From Actinomycetales bacterium (GTDB lineage Bacteria > Actinomycetota > Actinomycetes > Actinomycetales > Cellulomonadaceae), in assembly GCA_015655615.1 (NCBI GenBank), contig JAATES010000183.1, positions 1 through 12,807 on the forward strand: a stretch of DNA of 12,807 nucleotides, given 5' to 3'. The position numbers were made by a program, and so were the translations under genes. Shown here piece after piece: positions 1 through 7,473 of the stretch; positions within the stretch are counted from its first letter, which is position 1, and each line of letters begins with the position of its first letter. The notes under the pieces are model-generated. The model was given only the letters and a program-made list of their open reading frames with translations, ran no database searches and was not told where the DNA came from.

Positions 1-272
1 ACCCCGCTGCGCGCCAGTTCGCTGACGACCGGGAGTATGCGGTCGAGTTCCTCGCTCACGCTCACCCGGGCGGCACCGGGACGGGTGGACTCACCACCCA
101 CGTCGACCAGATCTGCCCCGGCCGCAACGAGTTCCTGCGCATGCCGGACGGCCGAGTCCGGGGCAAACCACTCTCCGCCGTCGGAGAAGGAGTCCGGCGT
201 GACGTTGACCACACCCATGATCAGGGTGCGGCCCCGCGGGGTGATACCTGCCACCGCACCGAGATCGCTCAC
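1..272 (-). CDS. folP: Dihydropteroate synthase, N-terminal part (truncated by window edge)
   Basis: This enzyme condenses 6-hydroxymethyl-dihydropterin pyrophosphate with p-aminobenzoate to give dihydropteroate in cytosolic folate synthesis, and it is the sulfonamide target. The minus strand encodes about 90 residues carrying two hallmark dihydropteroate synthase motifs: NVTPDSFSDGG at about residues 23-33 and DVGGESTRPGA at about 57-67. The C-terminal two thirds lie beyond the left edge. I chose the GTG at 272-270 because the DHPS fold begins shortly after it (GRTLIMGVVNVTP). No Shine-Dalgarno sequence is visible, but a TAGAGT hexamer lies six bases upstream, which suggests a leaderless transcript. 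In many actinobacteria folP directly follows folE; here the two are separated by a sigma-factor block, so folP appears to have its own promoter. Confidence 0.93.
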   Translation of the reverse strand, partial: MSDLGAVAGITPRGRTLIMGVVNVTPDSFSDGGEWFAPDSAVRHAQELVAAGADLVDVGGESTRPGAARVSVSEELDRILPVVSELARSG

Positions 273-278
273 CCGCTC

Positions 279-284
279 ACTCTA
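279..284 (-). promoter_or_regulatory. Putative -10 element for a leaderless folP transcript
   Basis: On the minus strand TAGAGT fits the actinobacterial TANNNT -10 pattern. Six bases separate it from the GTG start of folP at 272, so transcription could begin at or next to the start codon. No convincing -35 box is seen at the expected distance. This is inferred from pattern and spacing only. Confidence 0.45.
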
Positions 285-354
285 GGGCAGAGCGTCCGGG
301 CGAGGGAAAGCACGGGCGGATCCTGCGCAGGGGCAAATCGGGAAGAAAGTCTCA

Positions 355-382
355 TTGAGACGCCTGGACATGCCGCTACGGT
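355..382 (+). promoter_or_regulatory. Putative promoter of the 72-residue small protein gene
   Basis: TTGAGA at 355-360 and TACGGT at 377-382 are separated by 16 bases and resemble housekeeping -35 and -10 elements. The predicted start near 389 would leave a short leader containing the strong ribosome binding site at 414-423. The 285-425 gap holds nothing else that I recognise. Confidence 0.4.
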
Positions 383-425
383 CGTAGTCATCGGCTCATC
401 ACGGCCGCAGACAGAGGAGAGGACC

Positions 426-644
426 ATGGGCGACTACGACGGCCTGACCCCGAACGAGCAGTCCTGGGCAGTGGCAGATGAGGCGCGCGGCTACATCGCC
501 GACGTGTCGATGGACCCCCTGGACGTTGACCTGCTCGAGGTGCGGGTCAAGCGCTCCAATCACCTGGTCGAGCCGGCGGTGGTCCTCGAGCTCATCAACC
601 TGCTGCGGCAGGCCCGCGACGGTGCGGATGCCGCTGTAGGCTGA
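426..644 (+). CDS. Small conserved-looking protein of unknown function (72 aa)
   Basis: I do not recognise this protein. It has 72 residues, is acidic, and lacks a signal peptide, membrane segment or cysteines, so it is probably cytosolic. The middle (DPLDVDLLEVRVKRSNHLVEP, about 30-50) could form a beta element, and the end (AVVLELINLLRQARDG, about 51-66) reads as an amphipathic helix. The start at 426 is supported by the purine-rich GAGGAGAGGA at 414-423, directly upstream of the ATG. A possible -35/-10 pair lies about 45-70 bases upstream. A longer reading of the same frame from 141 overlaps folP on the other strand and lacks such support. It is the only plus-strand gene in the left 10 kb, is divergent from folP, and converges on the sigma-linked membrane protein with six bases between the stop codons. 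A real gene is likely; the function is open. Confidence 0.65.
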   Translation: MGDYDGLTPNEQSWAVADEARGYIADVSMDPLDVDLLEVRVKRSNHLVEPAVVLELINLLRQARDGADAAVG

Positions 645-650
645 CGCCCG

Positions 651-2192
651 CTAGAGGCCCGTTTCGAGCGAATCGTCCGAGATCGCGATCACGGACCAGG
701 CCGCTCCGTTGGCAGCGGACAATTCATAGGTGGGTAGCATCAGCGTCGCGCCGTCCGACTGGGTGTAGACGCTCAGCCCCAGTCGGGCCGAGGTGAAGGT
801 CACCCCGGCTGTCGGCCAATCGAGCTTGTCTCCGGCCGCCGGGGTCGGCGGCACCGAGCCGCCAGCGAGTGCGAAGGCGTCATCACCGTCTGACTCCCAA
901 TACTGCTGGACCGCTGCCGGGTAGGACACCGGCCATTGGCTCGACCCAAAACGCGGATCGCTCAGCCGTGCCATGGCTGCTGCCGGGGACACCACCGAAT
1001 ACTCGCCCAGCGAGATCGCGGGAGCCAGGGTGCCATCGGCCCACTGGAGGGTGTCACCGTAGAAGCTGAATGACCAAGCACGCCCGGAAGCCTTTCCACG
1101 CAGCACCTCCGACGCCGTCACGCTCACATAGGCGTCCTCGCTGCTCGCGCCCCGCTCGTCCGCCGCCATGCCGTAGTCCGTGTCGAGGGACACGGTCCAC
1201 TGCGTCGCGTCGAGGCCCAGGTCCGTCAGAACCGCCGTCACCTTCTTGACAGCCTTCCTGTCGGAGATCGCAGCCTTCTTCTCCTGGCCCTTGGCGGATC
1301 CTTCCTCATCCGCATAGTCGCTGAAGTCGAACCGACCCGACTTGTCGAGGCTGACCCGCTGGCTCTGATCCTTCCCGGCGGTGACCGACCAGACCGACGT
1401 ACCGTCGGTCACCTCCTGGGGCTTGCCCGGGACACCGAAGACCTTCGCAAGCGAAGCCACGGCAGTGGAGGAATACACCCCGGAGGCATCGACTCCCCAG
1501 CCTTCGGCTGTCGTGGCTTCTGTCACCAATCCGCCGTCGGTGAAGGCGAAGTGCCCTTGGGACCACGCCGCGGCGAGATCTGCCTGCGCAGACGAGGCCC
1601 CCTGGTTCGCGGTCGCCGTCAATCCCGACGTCCTCGCCGCGGCAGCGGAACCGCTCTGGAAGACCTCGGTGGCAGCCACCGAATCACTCGCGCCCGACTC
1701 CCTCTGGGTCCCGCCCGCGGCGGCATGGGTGACGGCAGGTTCCACCATCCGCGAGGCTGCGGACGTCACCACCTCATGGCCGGAGGGGCGTGCCGCCCCC
1801 AGACCGTAACCTCCCGCACCCACGGCCAGGACGCCGACGGACACCGCCGCAACCGCCTTCCAGGGCGCGGACCGCCACCGCCTCCGATGCGGTTCGAGTG
1901 TCAGCACCAGCCCGCCGTCAGCGGACTCCGCAGCGGCCGATTCCCGCGTTGCCGGTCCCCCTGCGCCCGGCAACGCGCCATCGTCGCGGGATGACACGGC
2001 GCCGTCGTCGCGGGATGGCATCACGCCGTGGTCCTCGGTCGACCGGGCCATCGTGGCGTCCACCGCAGCACGCAAGCTCCCCAGATCCGTGCAATGGCCG
2101 GCAGCCGGGTCCAGTGCATGCAATGCCTCGATCAGCTCGTCCGGTGACCAGACGTCGTTCCCCGTGGAATCGTCATGTCCGTTCTTAGTCAT
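651..2192 (-). CDS. Single-pass membrane protein, probable partner (anti-sigma-like) of the adjacent ECF sigma factor
   Basis: This 513-residue protein has an N-terminal cytosolic part of about 110 residues, one transmembrane helix at about 112-135 (alanine/valine/glycine-rich, preceded by RRRWR), and an exported region of about 375 residues. The N-terminus contains DELIEALHALDPAAG followed by LRAAVDA, an arrangement I have seen in actinobacterial membrane proteins encoded beside ECF sigma factors. No zinc-binding anti-sigma (HxxxCxxC) motif is present. The start at 2192 is supported by GGGAGAGG six bases upstream. It lies 115 bases downstream of the sigma gene on the same strand. A plausible role is membrane sequestration of the sigma factor or sensing of an outside signal, inferred from context. 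The cytosolic linker carries a duplicated eight-residue unit (SRDDGA twice). Alternatively it is a cell-surface protein merely co-expressed with the sigma factor. Confidence 0.75.
   Translation of the reverse strand: MTKNGHDDSTGNDVWSPDELIEALHALDPAAGHCTDLGSLRAAVDATMARSTEDHGVMPSRDDGAVSSRDDGALPGAGGPATRESAAAESADGGLVLTLEPHRRRWRSAPWKAVAAVSVGVLAVGAGGYGLGAARPSGHEVVTSAASRMVEPAVTHAAAGGTQRESGASDSVAATEVFQSGSAAAARTSGLTATANQGASSAQADLAAAWSQGHFAFTDGGLVTEATTAEGWGVDASGVYSSTAVASLAKVFGVPGKPQEVTDGTSVWSVTAGKDQSQRVSLDKSGRFDFSDYADEEGSAKGQEKKAAISDRKAVKKVTAVLTDLGLDATQWTVSLDTDYGMAADERGASSEDAYVSVTASEVLRGKASGRAWSFSFYGDTLQWADGTLAPAISLGEYSVVSPAAAMARLSDPRFGSSQWPVSYPAAVQQYWESDGDDAFALAGGSVPPTPAAGDKLDWPTAGVTFTSARLGLSVYTQSDGATLMLPTYELSAANGAAWSVIAISDDSLETGL
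1975..2022. repeat. 24-bp imperfect tandem duplication inside the membrane protein gene
   Basis: Two adjacent 24-base units, 1975-1998 and 1999-2022, share GCGCC(A/G)TCGTCGCGGGATG and differ at a few positions. They encode a repeated SRDDGA-containing octapeptide in the cytosolic linker before the membrane helix. The reading frame is preserved, so the duplication changes linker length only. Confidence 0.7.
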
Positions 2193-2233
2193 GGTGTCCT
2201 CTCCCGCCGCGGGCATCCGCCCTGCGCGGTCCG

Positions 2234-2250
2234 CTCGGCAGCATGCCGAG
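2234..2250 (-). other. 7-bp perfect hairpin between the sigma and membrane protein genes
   Basis: CTCGGCA, a three-base loop, then TGCCGAG form a perfect inverted repeat in the 115-base spacer between the sigma stop and the downstream start. No T-run follows on the minus strand, so it is not a standard terminator. It could attenuate or stabilise a shared mRNA, or serve as a protein-binding palindrome. Confidence 0.4.
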
Positions 2251-2307
2251 TCGGTGCTGGCGTCCTGCTGTGTCTATGTATCGCGCCGCTGGCTCCTTGC
2301 ACAGGGA

Positions 2308-2853
2308 TCACGCCTGATCCGCGGCTGGCCACCGCTCGCGCAGCCGTGCCCGGGCACGCGACAGCGCGGCATCGGCCCCCCCGAGCGACAGCCCGAGCAC
2401 GGCGGCCAGATCGGAACGGCTGATGCCGTCCCAGGCCACCAGCAGCAGGATCTCCCGGTCCCTGGAGCTCAATGCCGCCAAGGCGGCCCGGGCCAGGTCC
2501 GCGTCATCCACGCTCTCGCCCGGATCCTGCGCTGCCATGGCGGCTCCGTGGCCGGAGGATGACCCGTCGTCGCCCCAGAGCTCCACGACGTGCCGACGTC
2601 GATGGTTGGCGAGGATGAACCCGGCTGTCCGATACAGCCAGGCGAGTTCCGTGCCCGGCACGATGTGCTCCTGGCGCCGCCACGCTGTCGCCAGGACATC
2701 AGCGGCCAGGTCCTCGGCATCGTTGCGAGAGGTCCGGCGCAGGAAGTACCGATGGATCGCGGCCGCGTGGGTGGCGAACAGGTCGTCGAACCAGCCCGGC
2801 GGATGCGTCGGCGCGGAAGGCTGCGGCGTTGCTGGCGGCTCGATGTCGGTCAT
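2308..2853 (-). CDS. ECF-type RNA polymerase sigma factor (sigma-70 family)
   Basis: This alternative sigma factor would direct RNA polymerase to a limited promoter set. The 181-residue protein has a sigma-2 region at about 25-90, with DAEDLAADVLATAWRR matching the region 2 core, and a sigma-4 helix-turn-helix at about 125-175 (LSSRDREILLLVAWDG then SDLAAVLGLS and ALSRARARLRER). There is no 1.1 or region 3 domain, as expected for ECF factors. I chose the ATG at 2853 because ECF homology begins soon after; the open frame continues upstream to 3024, including an ATG at 2928. GGGGAG directly abuts the ATG, too close for ordinary initiation, and a short ORF ending on ATGA may feed ribosomes to it. 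The 226-base gap to folE suggests a separate promoter. The membrane protein gene downstream is the likely regulatory partner. Confidence 0.88.
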   Translation of the reverse strand: MTDIEPPATPQPSAPTHPPGWFDDLFATHAAAIHRYFLRRTSRNDAEDLAADVLATAWRRQEHIVPGTELAWLYRTAGFILANHRRRHVVELWGDDGSSSGHGAAMAAQDPGESVDDADLARAALAALSSRDREILLLVAWDGISRSDLAAVLGLSLGGADAALSRARARLRERWPAADQA

Positions 2854-2882
2854 CTCCCCACGTCCCGGTGGCGGCTGGACAC
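2850..2882 (-). CDS. Possible 10-codon leader ORF translationally coupled to the sigma gene
   Basis: On the minus strand GGAGGAGG (2896-2889) sits six bases before a GTG that opens a ten-codon frame, VSSRHRDVGR. Its TGA overlaps the sigma ATG as ATGA. The strong ribosome binding site here contrasts with the poorly spaced one at the sigma start. This is read from sequence only; the pattern could be chance in GC-rich DNA, or the sigma factor may start elsewhere. Confidence 0.35.
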   Translation of the reverse strand: MSSRHRDVGR

Positions 2883-3079
2883 GGACGTCCTCCTCCAAGC
2901 GATATCTCACCCTGGCAAAGCCCTTCATGCCACCTGTGTCCCAGGCAGGCGAGAACTTGCAGTCACGGGCGAGATTTCTCCAGAAGCCCACGGAACGGAT
3001 GCCGCAGACGCGCGGCCACGGCATTGCGGCTTGTCTGACGTCGATTCCGGGCGCCGCCGGGCCGCTGGACTGAGACCCC

Positions 3080-3652
3080 TCAGCGGCCGAGGATCAGGCT
3101 CATGGCCTCGGCGCGGGTCGCGGGGTCACGCATCTGCCCCCGGACAGCGGAGGTCACCGTGCGCGAGCCGGGCTTGCGGACCCCGCGCATCGACATGCAC
3201 AGGTGCTCGCACTCGACCACGACGATGACGCCGCGCGGGCGCAGCGCATCGACCAGCGAGTCGGCCACCTGCGTGGTCAGCCGCTCCTGGACCTGTGGCC
3301 GTCGTGCGAAGACGTCGACCAGCCGGGCCAGTTTGCTCAGCCCCGTGACCCGGCCGTCCTGGCCGGGAATGTAGCCGACATGGGCCATCCCGTGAAAGGG
3401 CACGAGGTGATGCTCGCACGTCGAGTAGAGCTTGATGTCCTTGACCAGGATCATCTCGTCGTGCCCCAGGTCGAAGACGGTCTCCAGCACCACGGACGGA
3501 TCTTGCCAGAGTCCCGCGAAGGTCTCGGCGTACGCACGGGCGACCCGGCCAGGGGTGTCGCGCAGTCCCTCCCTGTCGGGGTCCTCCCCGACAGCGATCA
3601 ACAGCTCTCGAACGGCTGCCTCGGCACGCTTCTGATCGAAATCTCCGGTCAT
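3080..3652 (-). CDS. folE: GTP cyclohydrolase I
   Basis: FolE converts GTP to 7,8-dihydroneopterin triphosphate, the first committed step of tetrahydrofolate synthesis in the cytosol. The 190-residue protein matches the usual bacterial length. The zinc-site motif CEHHLVPF is at about 79-86 and [10 protein letters not shown] at about 148-157; Cys79, His82 and Cys152 correspond to the three zinc ligands known for the family. The start at 3652 is set by GGAGG five bases upstream; an in-frame GTG at 3664 lies within that ribosome binding site and is less likely. The ATG is only 12 bases after the ftsH stop, so the two are probably co-transcribed. The ftsH-folE linkage is common in actinobacteria, but folP does not follow directly here. 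Confidence 0.96.
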   Translation of the reverse strand: MTGDFDQKRAEAAVRELLIAVGEDPDREGLRDTPGRVARAYAETFAGLWQDPSVVLETVFDLGHDEMILVKDIKLYSTCEHHLVPFHGMAHVGYIPGQDGRVTGLSKLARLVDVFARRPQVQERLTTQVADSLVDALRPRGVIVVVECEHLCMSMRGVRKPGSRTVTSAVRGQMRDPATRAEAMSLILGR

Positions 3653-3664
3653 CGGGACCTCCAC

Positions 3665-5707
3665 TCAGTGCGACGCGCCCGAGTCACCGGGTTCCGGGTG
3701 CGCCGTGCCGAGATCTGTCGGTTCCACCCTGGTCGTCTCGACGGGTGCCGGTGCCTGCACGAAGCCCGGACCGCCCTGGTGCCGGGCGTAGGCCTCGCGC
3801 AACCGCGCCGGGACCGGTATCGGTCCGCGTTCCGGGCCACGCCCGTCCCCCGAGGTCCAGACCTCCCGTTCACCGCGCCGCACGATCGGTGCGAAGATCC
3901 GCTCGATCTCAGCCTGATTGAGGGTCTCGCGCTCCAGCAGTTCGGCGACCAGTGCGTCAAGCACCTCGCGATACTCGACCAGGATCTCGCGGGCGTCGTC
4001 ATGGGCGGTCTCCACCAGGCGACGGACCTCCTCGTCGACGACGGAGGCGATCTGCTCCGAGTAGGCCGCGGTGTGCCCCATATCGCGTCCCATGAAGGGC
4101 TCGGTGGAGTTCTCGCCGAGCTTGACCGCGCCGATGCGCGAGCTCATACCCCACTCCGTCACCATGCTGCGCGCCGTGGCGGTGGCCTTCTCGATGTCGT
4201 TGGAAGCCCCCGTCGTCGGGTCGTGGAACACGAGTTCCTCGGCGACGCGGCCGCCCATCGCATACGCCAGCTCGTCGAGCAGCTGGTTGCGCGTCTTGGA
4301 GTATTTGTCCTCCGTGGGCAGCACCATCGTGTAGCCGAGGGCCCGTCCACGCGGGAGGATCGTGATCTTGCTGACCGGATCGGTATAGTGCAGCGCCGCG
4401 GCCACGAGTGCGTGCCCGCCCTCGTGGTACGCCGTGTTCATCAGCTCGTCCGGGTTCATCACCCGCGTGCGCTTCTGCGGACCGGCGATCACCCGGTCGA
4501 TGGCCTCGTCGAGTGCACGGTCGTCGATCAGCTGGGCACCCGAGCGCGCCGTGAGCAGTGCGGCTTCGTTGAGCACATTGGCCAGGTCCGCTCCGGAGAA
4601 CCCGGGGGTCCGCCGGGCTACCGACTCCAGGTCGACGCTGCCAACCATGGGCTTGCCCTTGGCATGGACCTCGAGGATCTGGCGGCGCCCCTGGAGGTCG
4701 GGTGCCTCGACCGCGATCTGACGGTCGAACCGGCCGGGCCGCAGCAGCGCAGGGTCCAGGATGTCCGGCCGGTTGGTCGCAGCGATCAGGATCACGTTCG
4801 CCTTGACGTCGAAGCCATCCATCTCGACCAGCAGCTGATTGAGTGTCTGCTCGCGCTCGTCGTGACCGCCACCCATGCCCGCGCCCCGGTGCCGGCCGAC
4901 GGCATCGATCTCGTCCACGAAGATGATCGCGGGCGCCGCTTCCTTGGCCTGCTGGAAGAGGTCACGGACCCGGCTGGCCCCGACACCGACGAACATCTCG
5001 ACGAAGTCCGAGCCGGAGATCGAGAAGAACGGGACGCCAGCCTCCCCTGCCACGGCCCGTGCCAGCAAGGTCTTGCCGGTCCCGGGCGGGCCGTAGAGCA
5101 GCACGCCCTTGGGGATCTTCGCACCGACGGCCTGGAACTTGGCCGGCTCGGCCAGGAACTCCTTGATCTCGCGGAGCTCGTCCACGGCCTCATCCGCCCC
5201 GGCAACGTCGGCGAAGGTGACCTGTGGCATGTCCTTGTCGACCAGTTTCGCCTTGGACTTGCCGAAGCCCATGACCTTCGACCCCCCGCCCTGCATGCGG
5301 GAGACGAGGAAGTAGAAGATCACGCCGATGATCAAGAACGGAAGAAGCAGGGACAGGATCGACGTCCAGATGCTGGTCTTCGCGATCTGCGAGTCGTAGC
5401 CGTCCTTGAGCGTGGCATCCTCGACGGCGTTCACGATCGTGGTGCCCTGCGGGGCGACGTAATAGAACTCGACCTTCTTGCCGCGGTCCTTGTCGCCGTC
5501 CTTGAAGTTCTCAGCCAGATCCAGTGAGACCCGCTGATCGCCGTCGATCACCACGGCACGGTCCACCTTGCCGGCCTTGAGCAGTTCGATTCCGTCCGAG
5601 GTGTCGATCTTCGACACCTCGGAACGGTTGAAGAACGAGAAGGCCAGGAAGAGCAGGGCGATCACCAGGATGACCCATACGGCCGGGCCGCTAAATATTC
5701 GCTTCAT
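3665..5707 (-). CDS. ftsH: ATP-dependent zinc metalloprotease FtsH
   Basis: FtsH is a membrane-anchored AAA+ protease that extracts and degrades damaged membrane proteins and short-lived regulators. The 680-residue protein shows an N-terminal membrane helix (about 9-26), an extracytoplasmic loop, a second helix (about 113-135), Walker A GPPGTGKT at 206-213, Walker B IIFVDEID ending at about 268, the second region of homology [19 protein letters not shown] at about 310-328, and the zinc motif HEGGH at 428-432. The tail after about 610 is rich in Pro, Glu and Gly and variable in the family. I prefer the ATG at 5707, which gives the typical MKR start before the first helix; a GTG two codons upstream at 5713 is possible. 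Neither has a clear ribosome binding site. It is followed by folE after 12 bases. Confidence 0.96.
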   Translation of the reverse strand: MKRIFSGPAVWVILVIALLFLAFSFFNRSEVSKIDTSDGIELLKAGKVDRAVVIDGDQRVSLDLAENFKDGDKDRGKKVEFYYVAPQGTTIVNAVEDATLKDGYDSQIAKTSIWTSILSLLLPFLIIGVIFYFLVSRMQGGGSKVMGFGKSKAKLVDKDMPQVTFADVAGADEAVDELREIKEFLAEPAKFQAVGAKIPKGVLLYGPPGTGKTLLARAVAGEAGVPFFSISGSDFVEMFVGVGASRVRDLFQQAKEAAPAIIFVDEIDAVGRHRGAGMGGGHDEREQTLNQLLVEMDGFDVKANVILIAATNRPDILDPALLRPGRFDRQIAVEAPDLQGRRQILEVHAKGKPMVGSVDLESVARRTPGFSGADLANVLNEAALLTARSGAQLIDDRALDEAIDRVIAGPQKRTRVMNPDELMNTAYHEGGHALVAAALHYTDPVSKITILPRGRALGYTMVLPTEDKYSKTRNQLLDELAYAMGGRVAEELVFHDPTTGASNDIEKATATARSMVTEWGMSSRIGAVKLGENSTEPFMGRDMGHTAAYSEQIASVVDEEVRRLVETAHDDAREILVEYREVLDALVAELLERETLNQAEIERIFAPIVRRGEREVWTSGDGRGPERGPIPVPARLREAYARHQGGPGFVQAPAPVETTRVEPTDLGTAHPEPGDSGASH

Positions 5708-5765
5708 GGTCACAGGTCGGGAGGAGTCCCGTGGTCCCTTCGGTCGCGCGCGTTGTCTGGCGTCG

Positions 5766-5794
5766 AACCTACACGGTCCAACCAGGAAGTTCCC
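5766..5794 (-). promoter_or_regulatory. Putative promoter of ftsH, with ECF-like features
   Basis: On the minus strand GGGAACTT is followed 17 bases later by GGTT, resembling GGAAC/GTT promoters used by stress ECF sigma factors, though the spacing is slightly long. The same stretch contains TAGGTT (5771-5766), which also fits a housekeeping -10 pattern. The start of transcription would be near 5759, leaving about 50 bases of leader. Confidence 0.3.
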
Positions 5795-5839
5795 TGCTGA
5801 GGAACCCCTGTTCGCCCAGGGCGTGTGCCCACAGCGGGC

Positions 5840-5853
5840 GCTGACGCCTCAGC
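5840..5853 (-). other. Weak hairpin downstream of hpt
   Basis: A 5-bp inverted repeat (GCTGA, four-base loop, TCAGC) lies 20 bases after the hpt stop. It lacks a T-run and is short for a terminator, so transcription may or may not end between hpt and ftsH. The rest of the 165-base gap holds only the putative ftsH promoter. Confidence 0.2.
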
Positions 5854-5872
5854 CGGGGCCCTCAAGCCATCG

Positions 5873-6427
5873 TCAGGAGGAGTAGACGGAGCTCTTGAGG
5901 GTGCCGACGTAGGGCAGGTTGCGGTAATGCTCGTCGTAGTCCAGCCCGTACCCGACGACGAACTCGTTCGGGATGTCGAAACCGACATAGCGCACATCGA
6001 CCTCCACCTTCGCTGCGTCGGGCTTACGCAGCATCGCCGCGATCTCGACCGAGGCGGCGCCGCGGCTACGCAGGTTGGCCACCAGCCACGACAGCGTGAG
6101 CCCTGAGTCGATGATGTCCTCGACGACCAGGACATGGCGGCCATGGAGGTCGGAGTCGAGGTCTTTGAGGATGCGGACCACGCCGGATGACTTGGTCCCG
6201 GAACCGTAGGAGGACACGGCCATCCAGTCCATGGTGACCGGGTGGGTGATGCGACGCGAAAGGTCGGCCATCACCATGACCGCCCCCTTCAGCACGCCGA
6301 CCAGCAGAAGGTCGCAGCCGGCGTAGTCGGCGTCGATCTGAGCGGCGATCGCGGTCAGCCGCGAATCGAGCTGCTGCTCGGTGAGTAGAACATGTTCGAT
6401 GTCACTTTCAGGGGCGGCTGACGCCAC
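5873..6427 (-). CDS. hpt: Hypoxanthine(-guanine) phosphoribosyltransferase
   Basis: Hpt salvages hypoxanthine and guanine by transferring the phosphoribosyl group of PRPP, giving IMP and GMP in the cytosol. The 184-residue product matches the family length. The PRPP-binding signature [13 protein letters not shown] is at about 99-111, with the acidic pair Glu103-Asp104 and the phosphate-binding loop [21 protein letters not shown] at about 40-55 is the conserved loop near the N-terminus, and SSYGSGT at about 72-78 belongs to the flexible loop. The GTG start at 6427 is supported by AAGGAG seven bases upstream. It lies 27 bases downstream of tilS; the tilS-hpt-ftsH order is widespread in bacteria. 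Confidence 0.95.
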   Translation of the reverse strand: MASAAPESDIEHVLLTEQQLDSRLTAIAAQIDADYAGCDLLLVGVLKGAVMVMADLSRRITHPVTMDWMAVSSYGSGTKSSGVVRILKDLDSDLHGRHVLVVEDIIDSGLTLSWLVANLRSRGAASVEIAAMLRKPDAAKVEVDVRYVGFDIPNEFVVGYGLDYDEHYRNLPYVGTLKSSVYSS

Positions 6428-6454
6428 GGGTGATCTCCTTGCGCGGGGTGCAGG

Positions 6455-7465
6455 TCACGACGATCTTTCCAGGACAAGCGTGCCATAGTGTCGGGACACC
6501 TGAATCCGGCCCGGCACCTGGATGGGACCCTGCCCATGCCACTGCGTCACCAGGCGATCGACGGCGAGCACGTGCTCGCGCCGCAGTGAGCCGCCCGGCA
6601 CACCTGCACCCAACAAGGAACCGCGGATCACCCGGGCACGTACCGGCGGCGGGCAGGCTCGAAGCATGGCCACGTCGAGGCGACCGAGGGCTCCAGATCC
6701 CGCCTCGCCACCGGAAAGGTGCTCCCGGGCCTCCGCGGCCAGACCGGTCAGGAAATCGTCGTCCTCGCGGAGCAGATCGGCCGTGCGGGCCAGCGCCTGG
6801 ACCACGCCGGGTCCCAGAACTCCCTCCAGGACGGGGATCACATCGGCGCGCACCCGCGAACGCAGCGGGTCGCCTGGCCGGCCCGCATTGGTCGGGTCCT
6901 GCCATGGATCGAGGGCCAGTTCGTGACAGGCAGCCTCGGTCTGCGCTCGGCGCAAGTGCAGGAAGGGCCGCCGCCACAGCCCCGAGCGGGGCCGCATCCC
7001 GGCGAGCGACCGGGCCCCCGAACCGCGCGCCATACCCAGCAGGACCGTCTCGGCCTGATCGTCAGCCGTGTGCCCGACGAGCACCGCACGGGCGCCGCTC
7101 TCGACCGCGAACGACTCCAATGCGTCGTACCGCGCCTGACGTGCGGCAGCCTCGGGTCCGCCCGCAGCAGTGCCGCCGGGCACCTGGACCGGCCGCACGA
7201 CCACTGGGTCCAGGCCCAGGTCGGCGCACTGTTCCCGGGCGTGGCCCGCGATCACGTCGCTTCCCGCTTGCAGCCCGTGGTCGACGATCACCGCACCCGC
7301 TCCCACACCGATCCGGGCCGCCACCCAGGCCGTCGCCGCCGCCAGCGCCAGCGAGTCGGCACCGCCTGAGCATGCCACCAGGACGAGGTCGCCCGGATTG
7401 AGATCGGCGCAGGCGGTGCGGACGGCGAGCCGCGTGGCGGCGAGTGCCGGAGGCGGACCGGACAT
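6455..7465 (-). CDS. tilS: tRNA(Ile)-lysidine synthetase
   Basis: TilS uses ATP and lysine to convert the wobble cytidine of tRNA-Ile(CAU) to lysidine, which lets it read AUA codons and changes its charging identity. The PP-loop SGGADS lies at about residues 33-38, and the family motif GHTADDQAETVLLGMARG is about 100 residues later. At 336 residues the protein has the N-type ATPase domain plus a middle domain with a short C-terminus, and seems to lack the separate C-terminal domain of the long E. coli form, as is usual in actinobacteria. I prefer the ATG at 7465, eight bases after the upstream stop; an in-frame GTG at 7498 that overlaps the upstream gene is possible. No strong ribosome binding site is seen, so translational coupling is plausible. 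Confidence 0.93.
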   Translation of the reverse strand: MSGPPPALAATRLAVRTACADLNPGDLVLVACSGGADSLALAAATAWVAARIGVGAGAVIVDHGLQAGSDVIAGHAREQCADLGLDPVVVRPVQVPGGTAAGGPEAAARQARYDALESFAVESGARAVLVGHTADDQAETVLLGMARGSGARSLAGMRPRSGLWRRPFLHLRRAQTEAACHELALDPWQDPTNAGRPGDPLRSRVRADVIPVLEGVLGPGVVQALARTADLLREDDDFLTGLAAEAREHLSGGEAGSGALGRLDVAMLRACPPPVRARVIRGSLLGAGVPGGSLRREHVLAVDRLVTQWHGQGPIQVPGRIQVSRHYGTLVLERSS

Positions 7466-7473
7466 GGGCCCGA

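Noticed and set aside
2854..3024. Longer sigma factor N-terminus starting at 3024 or 2928
   Set aside because: The extra residues resemble translated intergenic sequence and exceed the normal ECF length; not fully excluded because the 2853 start has a badly spaced ribosome binding site.
3203..5527. 774-codon plus-strand open frame opposite folE and ftsH
   Set aside because: It is rich in His, Asp, Leu and Arg, as expected for the antisense of GC-rich coding DNA; the minus strand here encodes unmistakable FolE and FtsH motifs.
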